Of a stretch of 64,000 nucleotides of DNA, positions 35,201-43,778 are shown piece by piece. Source of the DNA: DASZTV01 sp035548055. GTDB lineage: Bacteria > Actinomycetota > Actinomycetes > JAFAQI01. Positions within the stretch are counted from its first letter, which is position 1, and each line of letters opens with the position of its first letter. The translations under genes were made by a program, and so were the position numbers. The stretch lies in NCBI GenBank assembly GCA_035548055.1, contig DASZTL010000108.1:31535-95534 (forward strand), read 5' to 3'. The notes under the pieces were generated by a model. It searched no databases, was not told the DNA's origin, and saw only the letters and a program-made list of their open reading frames with translations.

Positions 35201-36056
35201 GCGCAAACCCACACCGGCCACGGTCAAGGTCACCGACCAGCCGCCGACCGACATCCTTCGCGTGACCGACCTTTCGGTCTCGTTCGGTGGCGTGCGCGCC
35301 GTCGACGGCGTCTCGTTCACGCTGCGCGACGGCGAGATCCTCGGCCTGATCGGTCCGAACGGTGCCGGCAAGACCACCGTCTTCGACATGATCAGCGGCT
35401 TCCTGCGACCCGACACCGGCACGGTCTGGTTCGCCGGGCAGGATGTCACGACCAGTGGCGCGGATGTGCGAGGCCGGCTGGGTCTGGGTCGCTCCTTCCA
35501 GGACGCGCGGATCTTCCCGAGCCTGTCGGTCGCCGAGAACATCGCGGCATCGCTCGAGCGCCACCTCGAGGTGCGCGACCATCTAGCCGCGGCGCTCGGC
35601 ATGCCGGACGTCGCGGAGCTCGAGCGCCACATCGCCTGGACCGTGGGCGATCTCGTCGAGCTGCTCTCCCTCGGCGCCTACCGCGACAAGCTGGTTCGTG
35701 AGCTGTCGACCGGAACCCGCCGCATGGTCGACATCGCGATGGCGCTCAGCTACGACCCGACAGTGCTCCTGCTCGACGAGCCGAGCAGCGGCATCGCTCA
35801 GCGCGAGACCGAGGCGCTGGCCCCGATGCTGCTGCGCATCCGCGACGAGGCAAGCTGCTCCCTGCTCGTCATCGAGCACGACATGCCGCTGATCTGCAGC
35901 GTCAGTGACCGCCTGCTCGCCCTCGAGCAAGGCCACGTCATCGCGTCGGGCGCACCACAGGACGTGCTGAGCAACCCGCAGGTGGTGGCGAGCTACCTCG
36001 GCAACAACGAGGCCACCCGCAACCGCTCTGGTGCAATGCCGGTAGGGGGCAAGTGA
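32274..36056 (+). CDS. Four-domain Liv-type ABC transporter in one polypeptide (permease-permease-ATPase-ATPase)
   Basis: A 1260-aa fusion from GTG 32274. Residues about 1-340 correspond to LivH (FGLIYALPA-like GLLYALPAFGLILVYRAQRIINFA), 360-690 to LivM (GWAGQVSLGQAGIAGIGA; RDNVRAAQALGINSARTKLAAFALSGAVAAIGGAL), 725-965 to LivF (Walker A GTNGAGKST near 763, signature LSGGEAQQ, Walker B LLIIDELSLGLAP) and 990-1255 to LivG (Walker A GPNGAGKTT near 1026, signature LSTGTRR, Walker B LLLDEPSSG, H-loop EHDM). A full importer apart from the receptor is thus translated as one chain. Family members import branched amino acids, aromatic acids, amides or steroid-like acids. Confidence 0.94.
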   Translation: MKLSSGALSNRTGVWLVRLLAVPAIAVGAELVFGWGHRDHWLGVPVPAAIPLGNLVEGAIFGLLYALPAFGLILVYRAQRIINFATASLGGGAALFGLLVITQAHQPYLVGVAAALVGGAVLGRVAQRILRRFADKSRLVLTVATIGVGQILTLLEVLLPSWFGSTVLGATQLPTPFSSMHFSIGKVVLSGNYLAIIVVAAAVTIGLGLFFRVTRTGLGVRASADNADRAMLLGIPVRRMVVLVWVIAGVLSAASAFLKIAVVGQSLGAAADPALLLFPLAAAVIARFDDLPTALIAGIGLGILDRAAYYSTSNPNLPSALVLPIVLIALLGRGRISRAFDSGIGSFQTFAESRPIPLQLRRIPEVIWASRGAKLAGLALCVLGPYIVGGARLGFLTQVVLSAIIALSMTTLTGWAGQVSLGQAGIAGIGAAVAGGLAARAHADFFVTLIVAAIVGALIAALIGIPALRLPGLFLAIVTLAFAAEVQLVLLDPRYFGWLLPKDGQTVERPVLFGRFSMASDRAFYYLCLAFLVVLIASAIRIRTSRSGRVFVAQRDNVRAAQALGINSARTKLAAFALSGAVAAIGGALMVYQVGAVDPSTFPMQFSLDVFVFAVVGGIAGPYGAICGAIFYQVLNFFGSSIFGWLDHLGLHSLVTVIDELGLSGGVLLVLSFFPGGIASSGTAVRDRFLRRVAVRRGIDLPSLVADRAEAEHVAEAHRFHVDEPTDDALLVCRDLDVGYDGVQVLFGVDMHIRRGEVLALLGTNGAGKSTLLRAISGLTMPWTGSIVFDGRDITKANPVDRARAGIAQVPGGKGIFPTVTVADHFRAARWMSKKANAAEIDAAQEQVLEWFPNLRNRWDTYAGNLSGGEAQQLAVGMAFITRPQLLIIDELSLGLAPTIVEKLLDVVRDLNQTGTTVVLVEQSVNVALTIAERAYFMEKGEVRFCGPTAELIERDDIVRSVFLAAAEPAEKVPAPRKPTPATVKVTDQPPTDILRVTDLSVSFGGVRAVDGVSFTLRDGEILGLIGPNGAGKTTVFDMISGFLRPDTGTVWFAGQDVTTSGADVRGRLGLGRSFQDARIFPSLSVAENIAASLERHLEVRDHLAAALGMPDVAELERHIAWTVGDLVELLSLGAYRDKLVRELSTGTRRMVDIAMALSYDPTVLLLDEPSSGIAQRETEALAPMLLRIRDEASCSLLVIEHDMPLICSVSDRLLALEQGHVIASGAPQDVLSNPQVVASYLGNNEATRNRSGAMPVGGK

Positions 36057-37081
36057 TGCGCCGGCTGATCGTCGCCGGCGCCGTCGTACTGGCCGGTGCC
36101 TCGACCATCGCAACGGCGGCAGCCGTCTCGCCAGCCGCGTCCGTCGACTCCGTCCGCGCCGCCGCGCCGGCAGACGACCACGTCGGGCCGGACAAGGTCG
36201 CCTGGTACGACGCGAGCCGTCCGGCCGCGGCCGCGCCGGCGGCGCCGATGCCGGGCGTCGGCCCGAAGGACCTCGTCGTCGAGGGCCTCACCATCAACAC
36301 CGCGCTGCTGCCGATCTCGCTGCCGATCCCACCGATCCGGCAGGTGACCGCGTTCGCCGCACTGTCGTTCAAGCTGCCCGCCGGCGCGACGCCCGCATCA
36401 CTGACCTTGAAGCTCCACGGTTTCAACACCACGGTGGTCGACAAGCACCTGCCGAGCGGGGTGACGCCGATCGCCTGTCCGGTGACGTCGTCGTTCAAGC
36501 CCGGGCTGCAACAGTCGATCGCCGCCGCCCCAAAGTACGACTGCTCGAAGCGCTCGACCGTCGGCCAGCTCAGCTCCACGGGCAAGGCCGTGACCTTCCC
36601 CGGCATCAGCCGGCTGCTCGTCGGGAACACGTTGTCTGTCGTCATCCTTCCCGGCAGCCTCGGCCTCGAGCGGCTGGTGTTCAGCCCGCCCAACGGCCGA
36701 ACGTTGAGCCTGCTGTCCTTCGACACGACGACCCCTACCGCCGAGCCGAGCATCCCGCCCGCGCCGAGCCCGACGGCATCCACCCCGGCCCAGCCCGGCA
36801 ACGCCGGACGGGTCCCGCCGATCCCGCCGGCACCGGCGATCACGGCTCCCGAACCGACGGCCTCGAGCCCCGTGATCGCCCCCACCCCTGGGCTGACGGC
36901 GGTGGCGCTCAGCAAGCCTGACGACGCCAAGGACCGGGCCCGCGCCCTCGGCATGCTCCTGCTGCTCGTCGCTGCCGTTGCCTGGCTGGTCGTGACCGAC
37001 CGAAGCGGCCGCGTGGCGGGTCAGGAGATGGGTGTCGGGCGCTTCCGCTCAGTCCGTAGCGGCCCACCACCGTCGATCTGA
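36053..37081 (+). CDS. Secreted beta-sandwich protein with C-terminal membrane anchor
   Basis: Protein of 342 aa; GTG 36053 overlaps the transporter stop (GTGA), with ATG 36056 as alternative. Signal peptide (about 1-27), extracellular domain with two Cys (IACPVTSSF, YDCSKRS), a Pro-rich stalk (residues 230-280), a transmembrane helix (LGMLLLLVAAVAWLVV) and a basic tail. Domain order and motifs match the protein at 8350-9393, so they are paralogues. Being inside the importer operon, it may present substrate to the receptor at the cell surface (inference). Confidence 0.82.
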   Translation: MMRRLIVAGAVVLAGASTIATAAAVSPAASVDSVRAAAPADDHVGPDKVAWYDASRPAAAAPAAPMPGVGPKDLVVEGLTINTALLPISLPIPPIRQVTAFAALSFKLPAGATPASLTLKLHGFNTTVVDKHLPSGVTPIACPVTSSFKPGLQQSIAAAPKYDCSKRSTVGQLSSTGKAVTFPGISRLLVGNTLSVVILPGSLGLERLVFSPPNGRTLSLLSFDTTTPTAEPSIPPAPSPTASTPAQPGNAGRVPPIPPAPAITAPEPTASSPVIAPTPGLTAVALSKPDDAKDRARALGMLLLLVAAVAWLVVTDRSGRVAGQEMGVGRFRSVRSGPPPSI

Positions 37082-37094
37082 TGAGAGAAGAGAC

Positions 37095-37916
37095 ATGGAG
37101 ATAGTCCTGCTGGGCACCGGCAGTCCGCTGCCGGACCCGAACCGCGCCGGACCGTCAACGCTGGTGATCGCAGGCGACACCAAGCTGCTCGTCGACGCCG
37201 GTCGCGGCGTACTCATGCGCGCTGCCGCCGTCGGCGTCGGCGCCGGCGCGATCGACGCCGTACTCCTCACTCATCTGCACAGCGACCACATCACCGACCT
37301 CAACGACGTCATCACCAGCCGCTGGGTGACGTCGTTCACCCCGTCCCCACTGACGGTGATCGGCCCGCCCGGGACTCGTGAGGTGATCGATGCGCTGCTC
37401 GCGTTCCTCAGGCACGACATCGGCTACCGCCTCGCGCATCACGAGGATCTGACCTGGCAGCCGCCGGTCGAGGTCGTCGAGGTCACCGAGGGTGTGTGCT
37501 TCAAGACGGACGCGGTCACGGTCACGGCGGCGCCGACCGACCACCGGCCGGTCGAGCCGAGCATCGGGTTCCGGGTCGAGCACGAGGGCCGCTCGGTGGT
37601 GCTGTCCGGCGACACGGTGCCGTGCGACTCTCTCGATGCGCTCTGCGCCGGCGCGGACGCCATCGTGCACACGGCATTGCGCAACGACATCTTGGGTGAA
37701 GCACCGATGCAACGACTGAAGGACGTCACCGACTACCACTCCTCCGTGGAGCAGGCGGCGCAGACCGCCGCCCGGGCGGGGGTGTCGACTCTCGTCCTCA
37801 CCCACTACGTGCCGGCGCTCACCCCTGAAACCGAGCCGGAGTGGAGGGCACGCGCGGCGGCCCACTTCTCCGGCAAGATCGAGCTCGGCGACGACCTACA
37901 TCGGGTGGAGGTCTAG
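37095..37916 (+). CDS. MBL-fold metallohydrolase (RNase Z / arylsulfatase-like branch)
   Basis: Metallo-beta-lactamase-fold protein of 273 aa from ATG 37095 (MEIVLLGTGSPLPDPNRAGPS). The zinc motif is THLHSDHITD, with further ligands in SGDTVP and VLTHYVP. The GTGSP..P..AGPS opening is shared by RNase Z and by class III alkylsulfatase-like and lactonase proteins. In this operon a sulfatase or lactonase role is more plausible than tRNA processing (inference). Confidence 0.87.
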   Translation: MEIVLLGTGSPLPDPNRAGPSTLVIAGDTKLLVDAGRGVLMRAAAVGVGAGAIDAVLLTHLHSDHITDLNDVITSRWVTSFTPSPLTVIGPPGTREVIDALLAFLRHDIGYRLAHHEDLTWQPPVEVVEVTEGVCFKTDAVTVTAAPTDHRPVEPSIGFRVEHEGRSVVLSGDTVPCDSLDALCAGADAIVHTALRNDILGEAPMQRLKDVTDYHSSVEQAAQTAARAGVSTLVLTHYVPALTPETEPEWRARAAAHFSGKIELGDDLHRVEV

Positions 37917-37918
37917 AG

Positions 37919-38356
37919 ATGGCCGTCAAGAAGACGCGACAGATCGCGGCGAAGAAGTCCAAGGTGTGGGCAGCACTCGCAGACTTCCCGGCGATCGTCG
38001 TCTGGGCGCCCAACGTCGACCACTCCACGGCGACGACGACCGCGCACAACGGCATCGGCGCGGTACGCCGGGTGCAGTCCGGGCGCATCACCCTGCTGGA
38101 GACGATCGTCGACTGGCAGCCCGAGGAGCGGCTCGGCTACACCCTCGACGGCTTGCCGAAGCTCGCCGGCAGCGTGCTCACGACCTGGGAGCTCGCCGAG
38201 ACCGGCGACAGCACGCGCGTCACCATCACCAGCGCCATCCATTCGCGGCCCAACCCACTGGGCCGCATCGTCGCCCGCGTGCTCGGCAAGCAGCTCGCCA
38301 AGGCGGCCAACCAGATGCTCTCCGGGCTCGCCGCGCACGTCGAGGAGTCGAAGTGA
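37919..38356 (+). CDS. SRPBCC-family protein (polyketide cyclase/dehydrase type)
   Basis: START-like protein of 145 aa from ATG 37919, two bases after the upstream stop. It has the fold's rhythm: an N-terminal strand and helix KKSKVWAALADFPAIVVWAPNV, GAVRRVQSG, EERLGYTLDGLP and a long C-terminal helix RIVARVLGKQLAKAANQMLSGLAAH. SRPBCC proteins hold hydrophobic ligands, consistent with a lipophilic substrate. The stop overlaps the next start (GTGA). Confidence 0.85.
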   Translation: MAVKKTRQIAAKKSKVWAALADFPAIVVWAPNVDHSTATTTAHNGIGAVRRVQSGRITLLETIVDWQPEERLGYTLDGLPKLAGSVLTTWELAETGDSTRVTITSAIHSRPNPLGRIVARVLGKQLAKAANQMLSGLAAHVEESK

Positions 38357-40947
38357 CCACTGCCAAACCCGACGTCATCGTCATCCTCACCGACGAGGAA
38401 CGCGCGATCCCGCCGTACGAGACCGACGAGCTCAAGGCCTGGCGCGAGCAGAACCTGCCGAGCTCGCAGTGGTTCCGTGACAACGCCGTGGCCTTCGACC
38501 GCCACTACACCGGATCGCTCGCCTGCGTGCCGAGCCGCCCGACGATGTTCACCGGCCAGTACCCGGACCTGCACGGCGTCACCCAGACCGACGGTCTCGG
38601 CAAGATGGCGAACGATTCGCGGATGCGCTGGCTGCCCCCTGGCGAGGTGCCGACGCTCGGCAACTGGTTCCGGGCCGCGGGCTACGACACCCACTACGAC
38701 GGCAAGTGGCACATCAGCCACGCCGACCTGATCGAGCAGGGCCGCCCGCTCCCGACGAACGACGACGACGGCAAGGTGCTGCCGGCCAACGTGCAGCGCT
38801 ATCTCGATGCCGACCCGCTCGCCCCCTACGGCTTCTCCGGCTGGGTCGGACCGGAGCCGCACGGTGCCGGCCTGTCCGACAGCGGCTACCGCCGCGACCC
38901 CCTGATCGCCGAGCGCGTGATCGCGTGGCTCGCCGATCGCTACGACCGCCGTCGGGCCGGGGAGGCAGCGGCGCTGAAGCCGTTCCTGCTGGTCGCGAGC
39001 TTCGTGAACCCGCACGACATCGTGCTGTACCCGGCCTGGCGCGGGCGGCGCAGCCCGCTGGCGCCCTCGCCACTGGACCCGCCGGACGTCCCGGCGGCAC
39101 CGACCGCCGACGAGGACCTGTCGACGAAGCCGTCGGCGCAGGCGGCGTACCGGGCGGCCTACCCGTCCGGCTACGGACCGCCGGCAGCGATCGAGCGCAT
39201 CTATCGCAGCGGGGCGCAGGAGTACCGCAACCTCTACTACCGGCTGCATGCCGAGGTGGACCGCCCGCTGGAGCGGGTGCGTCGCGCGATCGACGAGCAG
39301 GCAACCGGTGAGACGGTGCTGGTTCGCACTGCTGACCATGGCGAGCTGCTCGGCGCGCACGGCGGGCTGCACCAGAAGTGGTTCAACCTCTACGACGAGG
39401 CGACGCGCATCCCGTTCTTCATCGCGCGAGTCGGAATCGAGAAGCCGACGACGCCACGGCAGATCACCACTCCGACCTCCCACATCGACCTCGTGCCGAC
39501 CCTGCTCGCGGCCGCCGGCATCGACGAGACCGCCGTCGCGAAGCGGCTCCGCAAGGAGTTCAGCGAGGTCCACCCCCTGCCCGGCCGCAACCTGATGCCG
39601 ATGGTCGACGGCGCTGAGGCGCCCGATGCCGCGAAGCGCGCCGTCTACCTGCTGACCCGCGACAACATGCTCGAGGGCGACTCCGGCCTGTCCGGCCTGG
39701 CCCGGCGGCTGCGCCGTACGAATCCGCCGCCGCCGTTGCGGATCCAGGTCGCCGCGCACACCGGCTCCAACTTCGAGGGCATCGTCGCTCGGGTCGACGC
39801 GAGTGACGCACAGCGCGGTGGCGGGCATCTGTGGAAGCTCGTCCGGACCTTCGACGACCCCGCGACCTGGACCTCGCCGGGTGTCTCGCACCTCGCCTCC
39901 AACGGGCTTGGTGGCGCCGAGTACCGGCGCGAGCCGCTGCCCGACGAGTGGGAGCTCTACGACCTCGACGACGACCCGATCGAGACCCGCAACCGCGCGA
40001 ACGAGGAGAAGTACCGCCACGTCTTCGAGCACCTGCAGCACCGCCTGAAGGAGGAGCGCGCGGCGAACGTCCCCGAGCGCAACAACCCCTGGCCGTACGT
40101 CGAACGCAAGCAGACGCCGGCCGCGAAGCGACCGCCGCGTCCCGCGCGGGCGGTCCGCAAGCTGGTGCGCCGGGTCGGGATGCACCCGGACCTGAAGTCG
40201 CCCGAGACCTTCGACCTGCGCGGCCGCCGCGCCCTGGTCGTCGGGACGAACCACGGCGTACTCGACGTCGGCAAGGCGACCGGCGTGTTCGCCTCCGAGC
40301 TCACCGTGCCGTACTACGCGTTCCTCGACGCCGGGATGATCGTCGACGTCGCGAGCCCGAAGGGCGGCGTGATCCCGGTCGATCCGATGTCGCTGAAACC
40401 GGTCATCCGCTCCGAGGCCGACGATCGCTTCCTCGCCGACGACGTGCTGCGCCGCAAGGTCAGCGAGTCGCTGCCGATCGCGGCGGCGGACATCGGCGAC
40501 TACGACATCCTCTACCTGGCCGGCGGCTGGGGCGCGGCATTCGACTTCGCGACCTCCGACGAGCTCGCATCCGCAGTCACTGCCGCCGCCGCGGCCGACC
40601 TGCTGATCGGCGGCATCTGCCACGGCCCGCTCGGCCTGGTCAACGCGTCGGCGCCGGACGGCCGACCGTTCGTCGAGGGCCGCAAGATCAGCGCCGTCAC
40701 CGACAAGCAGGTGCGCGAGCTGGGTATCGCCTCCACGCCGTACCACCCCGAGACCGAGCTCCGGCGCAAGGGCGCGGAGTTCGAGTGCGAGTCCCGCTTC
40801 CGCGACCCGTTCGCGAACCACTGGGTCGTCGACGGCACGCTCGTCACCGGCCAGAACCAGAACGCCGGGCCGATGGTGGCTCAGGAGCTGATGCGTCAGG
40901 TCGCAGCGAGAGTCGCGGCCCACAACGATGAGAAGGAAGCAGTCTGA
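38353..40947 (+). CDS. Sulfatase fused to a DJ-1/PfpI domain
   Basis: An 864-aa protein from GTG 38353 (VTTAKPDVIVILTDEER). Residues 1-600 are a type I sulfatase: formylglycine motif CVPSRPTMFTGQ (Cys58), GKWHISH, TADHGELLGAHGG and LHQKWFNLYDEATRIPF. The usual Asp-Asp metal pair is TDEE here. After a basic linker (about 600-620), residues 620-860 are a DJ-1/PfpI domain: RRALVVGTNHG, DYDILYLAGGWGAAFDF and GGICHGPLGLVN with the nucleophile Cys at 756. No stop separates the two parts. DJ-1/Hsp31 enzymes act on glyoxals or as hydrolases, so the fusion may process an aldehyde or other product released with sulfate (inference). Confidence 0.93.
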   Translation: MTTAKPDVIVILTDEERAIPPYETDELKAWREQNLPSSQWFRDNAVAFDRHYTGSLACVPSRPTMFTGQYPDLHGVTQTDGLGKMANDSRMRWLPPGEVPTLGNWFRAAGYDTHYDGKWHISHADLIEQGRPLPTNDDDGKVLPANVQRYLDADPLAPYGFSGWVGPEPHGAGLSDSGYRRDPLIAERVIAWLADRYDRRRAGEAAALKPFLLVASFVNPHDIVLYPAWRGRRSPLAPSPLDPPDVPAAPTADEDLSTKPSAQAAYRAAYPSGYGPPAAIERIYRSGAQEYRNLYYRLHAEVDRPLERVRRAIDEQATGETVLVRTADHGELLGAHGGLHQKWFNLYDEATRIPFFIARVGIEKPTTPRQITTPTSHIDLVPTLLAAAGIDETAVAKRLRKEFSEVHPLPGRNLMPMVDGAEAPDAAKRAVYLLTRDNMLEGDSGLSGLARRLRRTNPPPPLRIQVAAHTGSNFEGIVARVDASDAQRGGGHLWKLVRTFDDPATWTSPGVSHLASNGLGGAEYRREPLPDEWELYDLDDDPIETRNRANEEKYRHVFEHLQHRLKEERAANVPERNNPWPYVERKQTPAAKRPPRPARAVRKLVRRVGMHPDLKSPETFDLRGRRALVVGTNHGVLDVGKATGVFASELTVPYYAFLDAGMIVDVASPKGGVIPVDPMSLKPVIRSEADDRFLADDVLRRKVSESLPIAAADIGDYDILYLAGGWGAAFDFATSDELASAVTAAAAADLLIGGICHGPLGLVNASAPDGRPFVEGRKISAVTDKQVRELGIASTPYHPETELRRKGAEFECESRFRDPFANHWVVDGTLVTGQNQNAGPMVAQELMRQVAARVAAHNDEKEAV

Positions 40948-41669
40948 TGGCTGAGGTTCACGCGCCGCGCTACGGCACGATCAACATGCCCTACATCGCA
41001 ACCTGGCCGAGCAAGCCCATGGACGAGCCGATGTGGGCGCTCAACCTCATGCACTACCGCGAGAAGGCGGAGTACGCCGACGGCCGCGAGACCGAGCTCA
41101 CAGGGTGGGAGGCCGACAACCTCTACAGCCCGCTCGGCCCGCTTGCCGCGATCGGTGCAGAGCTCGTCATCGTCGCGATCGTCGTCGACCAGCCGGCCGG
41201 CGAGGACTACAAGTGGGACCGCGTCGCGATCGTGCGCTACCCGAACCGGCAGGCGCTCGCCGACATGAACATGACCCCGGAGTTCCAGGAAGCGCACCAC
41301 CACAAGGACGCCGGCATGAAGTTCACGATCGTGGCCGCCACGTTCCCGCAACCCGACACGATCGACCGCTCCCTGAGCGACACCGACACGACGTACGAGC
41401 AGCAGATGTTGCTTCAGGTCGTTGGGGATGCCGACGCCCCGGAGGTCGAGATCCCGGGGGCAACCCGGATCGGGACGTTCACCGTCGAGGACCACGTCAT
41501 CGGCGACGAGCGCAAGTGGGCCGAAGCCCGATGGGACCTGCTTCCCGCCTCAGCAACCGCAGAGCAGGTGCGCGACGCAACCGAAGCAGCGGCCACCGAC
41601 GGCGAGCGCTACGTCGTACTCCTCAAGCCCCAGCTCGGCGACTTCCTGCGAGCAGTCGCCAAGTCCTAG
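40947..41669 (+). CDS. DUF1330-like / dimeric alpha-beta-barrel protein
   Basis: Protein of 240 aa, its ATG overlapping the sulfatase stop by one base (TGATG). It appears to hold two ferredoxin-like units: residues 25-130 (MWALNLMHYREKAEYADGRETELTGWEADNLYSPLGPLAAIGAELVIVAIVV, DRVAIVRYPNRQALADM) and a second, weaker half. The first unit resembles DUF1330. It ends the operon and is followed nine bases later by an 81-bp inverted-repeat element. Function unknown. Confidence 0.8.
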   Translation: MAEVHAPRYGTINMPYIATWPSKPMDEPMWALNLMHYREKAEYADGRETELTGWEADNLYSPLGPLAAIGAELVIVAIVVDQPAGEDYKWDRVAIVRYPNRQALADMNMTPEFQEAHHHKDAGMKFTIVAATFPQPDTIDRSLSDTDTTYEQQMLLQVVGDADAPEVEIPGATRIGTFTVEDHVIGDERKWAEARWDLLPASATAEQVRDATEAAATDGERYVVLLKPQLGDFLRAVAKS

Positions 41670-41677
41670 CCCCACCC

Positions 41678-41758
41678 CGAAGTAGCACAAGAAGTCGTTC
41701 CATCCGGCCACTTCTGAGCTCAATGCCCGATTCGGCGCGGGCAACCTGTGCTACTTCG
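41678..41758. repeat. 81-bp terminal-inverted-repeat element, copy A
   Basis: CGAAGTAGCACA at 41678-41689 and its exact complement TGTGCTACTTCG at 41747-41758 enclose 57 bp. The element lies nine bases after the stop of the sulfatase operon and 16 bases before the stop of the convergent dehalogenase gene. Copies B (44264-44344) and C (61102-61182) have identical arms and exactly the same length. The interior of A resembles that of B over its first 29 bases. It could act as a bidirectional terminator or be a REP/MITE-like repeat. Confidence 0.85.
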
Positions 41759-41774
41759 TGGGAATCAGTGCCCG

Positions 41775-42683
<909 letters not shown>

Positions 42684-42706
42684 GGTTGATCCCCTCTCGA
42701 TTCCAC

Positions 42707-43306
42707 TCAGCCCGGCAGCAGCCGGTCGAGCGAGCCTTTGATGGCGGCCGCGGCCTTCGCGGTCGTGAGCTTGTGGTCGACGCGCAGCAGCTCCATCGAC
42801 TCGAAGGAGGTCAGCACGTCGGCGCCGGCGAGCACGACTGCCGCTTCAGCAGCGGGAAGACCCGACAGCTCCGTCGCGAACTGCTGGTGGACCTGGTCGC
42901 GCAGGAACTCGCGACGCCTGCGGAGGGCCTTGGCGATGACGGTCTGGAAGGGTGCCCGGATCAGCGCGGCCCGCATGACCGGCGCCACGCGCTCGTAGAG
43001 GTCGATCCGCTGCGAGACGAGAGCGTCGATGCGCGCCGCGCGCGGACCTTCGCCGAGGTTCGGGAGCTCGAAGAGATGCCCGACCGAGTCGAGATGGCGC
43101 TGAATCGCGATCCGACCCATCTCGTCGAGGTCATCGAAATAGCGGAAGACAGAACGCAGCGAGACGCCCGACCGCTCTGCCACAGCAGCCACCGACGGGT
43201 TCAGCTCGCCCTCTCGAAAGAGCTCGAGAAGGGCATCGACGACCGCTTCGCGATTCCGCCCGCGGCGTGCCCGGCGGCCGTCGAGCTCCGACGAGGTCGT
43301 GGTCAC
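42707..43306 (-). CDS. TetR-family transcriptional regulator
   Basis: Repressor of 199 aa. I choose GTG 43306 because AGGGGAG lies just upstream; a longer in-frame extension to 43351 would overlap the divergent promoter. The HTH is NPSVAAVAERSGVSLRSVFRYFDDLDE, and the C-terminal ligand domain is helical. It is cotranscribed with the dehalogenase and divergent from the DUF1330 gene. Its promoter region carries a box also present in front of the arylsulfatase/transporter operon, making it the best candidate regulator of the island. Confidence 0.88.
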   Translation of the reverse strand: MTTTSSELDGRRARRGRNREAVVDALLELFREGELNPSVAAVAERSGVSLRSVFRYFDDLDEMGRIAIQRHLDSVGHLFELPNLGEGPRAARIDALVSQRIDLYERVAPVMRAALIRAPFQTVIAKALRRRREFLRDQVHQQFATELSGLPAAEAAVVLAGADVLTSFESMELLRVDHKLTTAKAAAAIKGSLDRLLPG

Positions 43307-43342
43307 ATCGCTCCCCTGGCCCTGCTCTCGTGCAACCCAGTG

Positions 43343-43373
43343 TATTGACACTGTACATGACAGTTTCTACCGT
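43343..43373 (+). promoter_or_regulatory. Leaderless promoter with embedded TetR-type box
   Basis: TTGACA at 43345-43350 and TACCGT at 43368-43373 are 17 bp apart, and the -10 box is exactly six bases from the ATG at 43380. The spacer contains ACTGT-ACATG-ACAGT, an inverted repeat suitable for a TetR dimer. The box TATTGACACT-N6-GACA recurs at 30552. Confidence 0.7.
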
Positions 43374-43379
43374 GACCGG

Positions 43380-43778
43380 ATGAGTACCACCTGGCCCGAC
43401 GCGGGGCAGCTCGAGGCATTTCTTGCCGCACCACAGGACGAGCCCGTCGTCATGATGAACCTGTTGCGCCTCAAGTCTGATCCAGCGGGACTACCGCCGG
43501 GCGACACCGCGCGCGACGTCATGATGCGCTATGCCGAGCCGATGCGCCGGTACGTCGAGGCGCACGGCGGCGAGTTCGTCTTTGCCGGCGATGTCGCGTC
43601 CCAGCTGATCGGACACGGCGGCGAGGACTTCGCCTTCGTCTCGATCATGCGCTACCCGTCACGGCGGGTCTTCCTCGAGCTGGCCGGGGACGCCGAGATC
43701 GCCGAGACGATCGGCAAGCACCGCGATCTCGCCCTGGACAGCCAGTGGCTGCTCGTGATGACGGAGGCATCCGTATGA
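43380..43778 (+). CDS. DUF1330-like protein
   Basis: Protein of 132 aa from ATG 43380 (MSTTWPDAGQLEAFL). EPVVMMNLLRLK, the Asp/Tyr region RDVMMRYAEPMRRYVEAHGGEFVFAG and DFAFVSIMRYPSRRVFLELAGD follow the DUF1330 ferredoxin-like pattern. The promoter predicts a leaderless mRNA. It overlaps the next gene by ATGA. Such small barrels often bind or isomerise hydrophobic intermediates; the function here is unknown. Confidence 0.8.
   Translation: MSTTWPDAGQLEAFLAAPQDEPVVMMNLLRLKSDPAGLPPGDTARDVMMRYAEPMRRYVEAHGGEFVFAGDVASQLIGHGGEDFAFVSIMRYPSRRVFLELAGDAEIAETIGKHRDLALDSQWLLVMTEASV

Noticed and set aside
33975..35582. A 535-codon minus-strand frame within the fused ABC transporter.
   Set aside because: Arg/Asp/Gly-rich translation without domain features; the sense strand encodes Walker motifs in order.
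38137..40923. A 928-codon open frame antisense to the sulfatase-DJ-1 gene.
   Set aside because: It has no recognisable motif and is a typical high-GC shadow of the opposite strand; the plus-strand protein has clear domains throughout.
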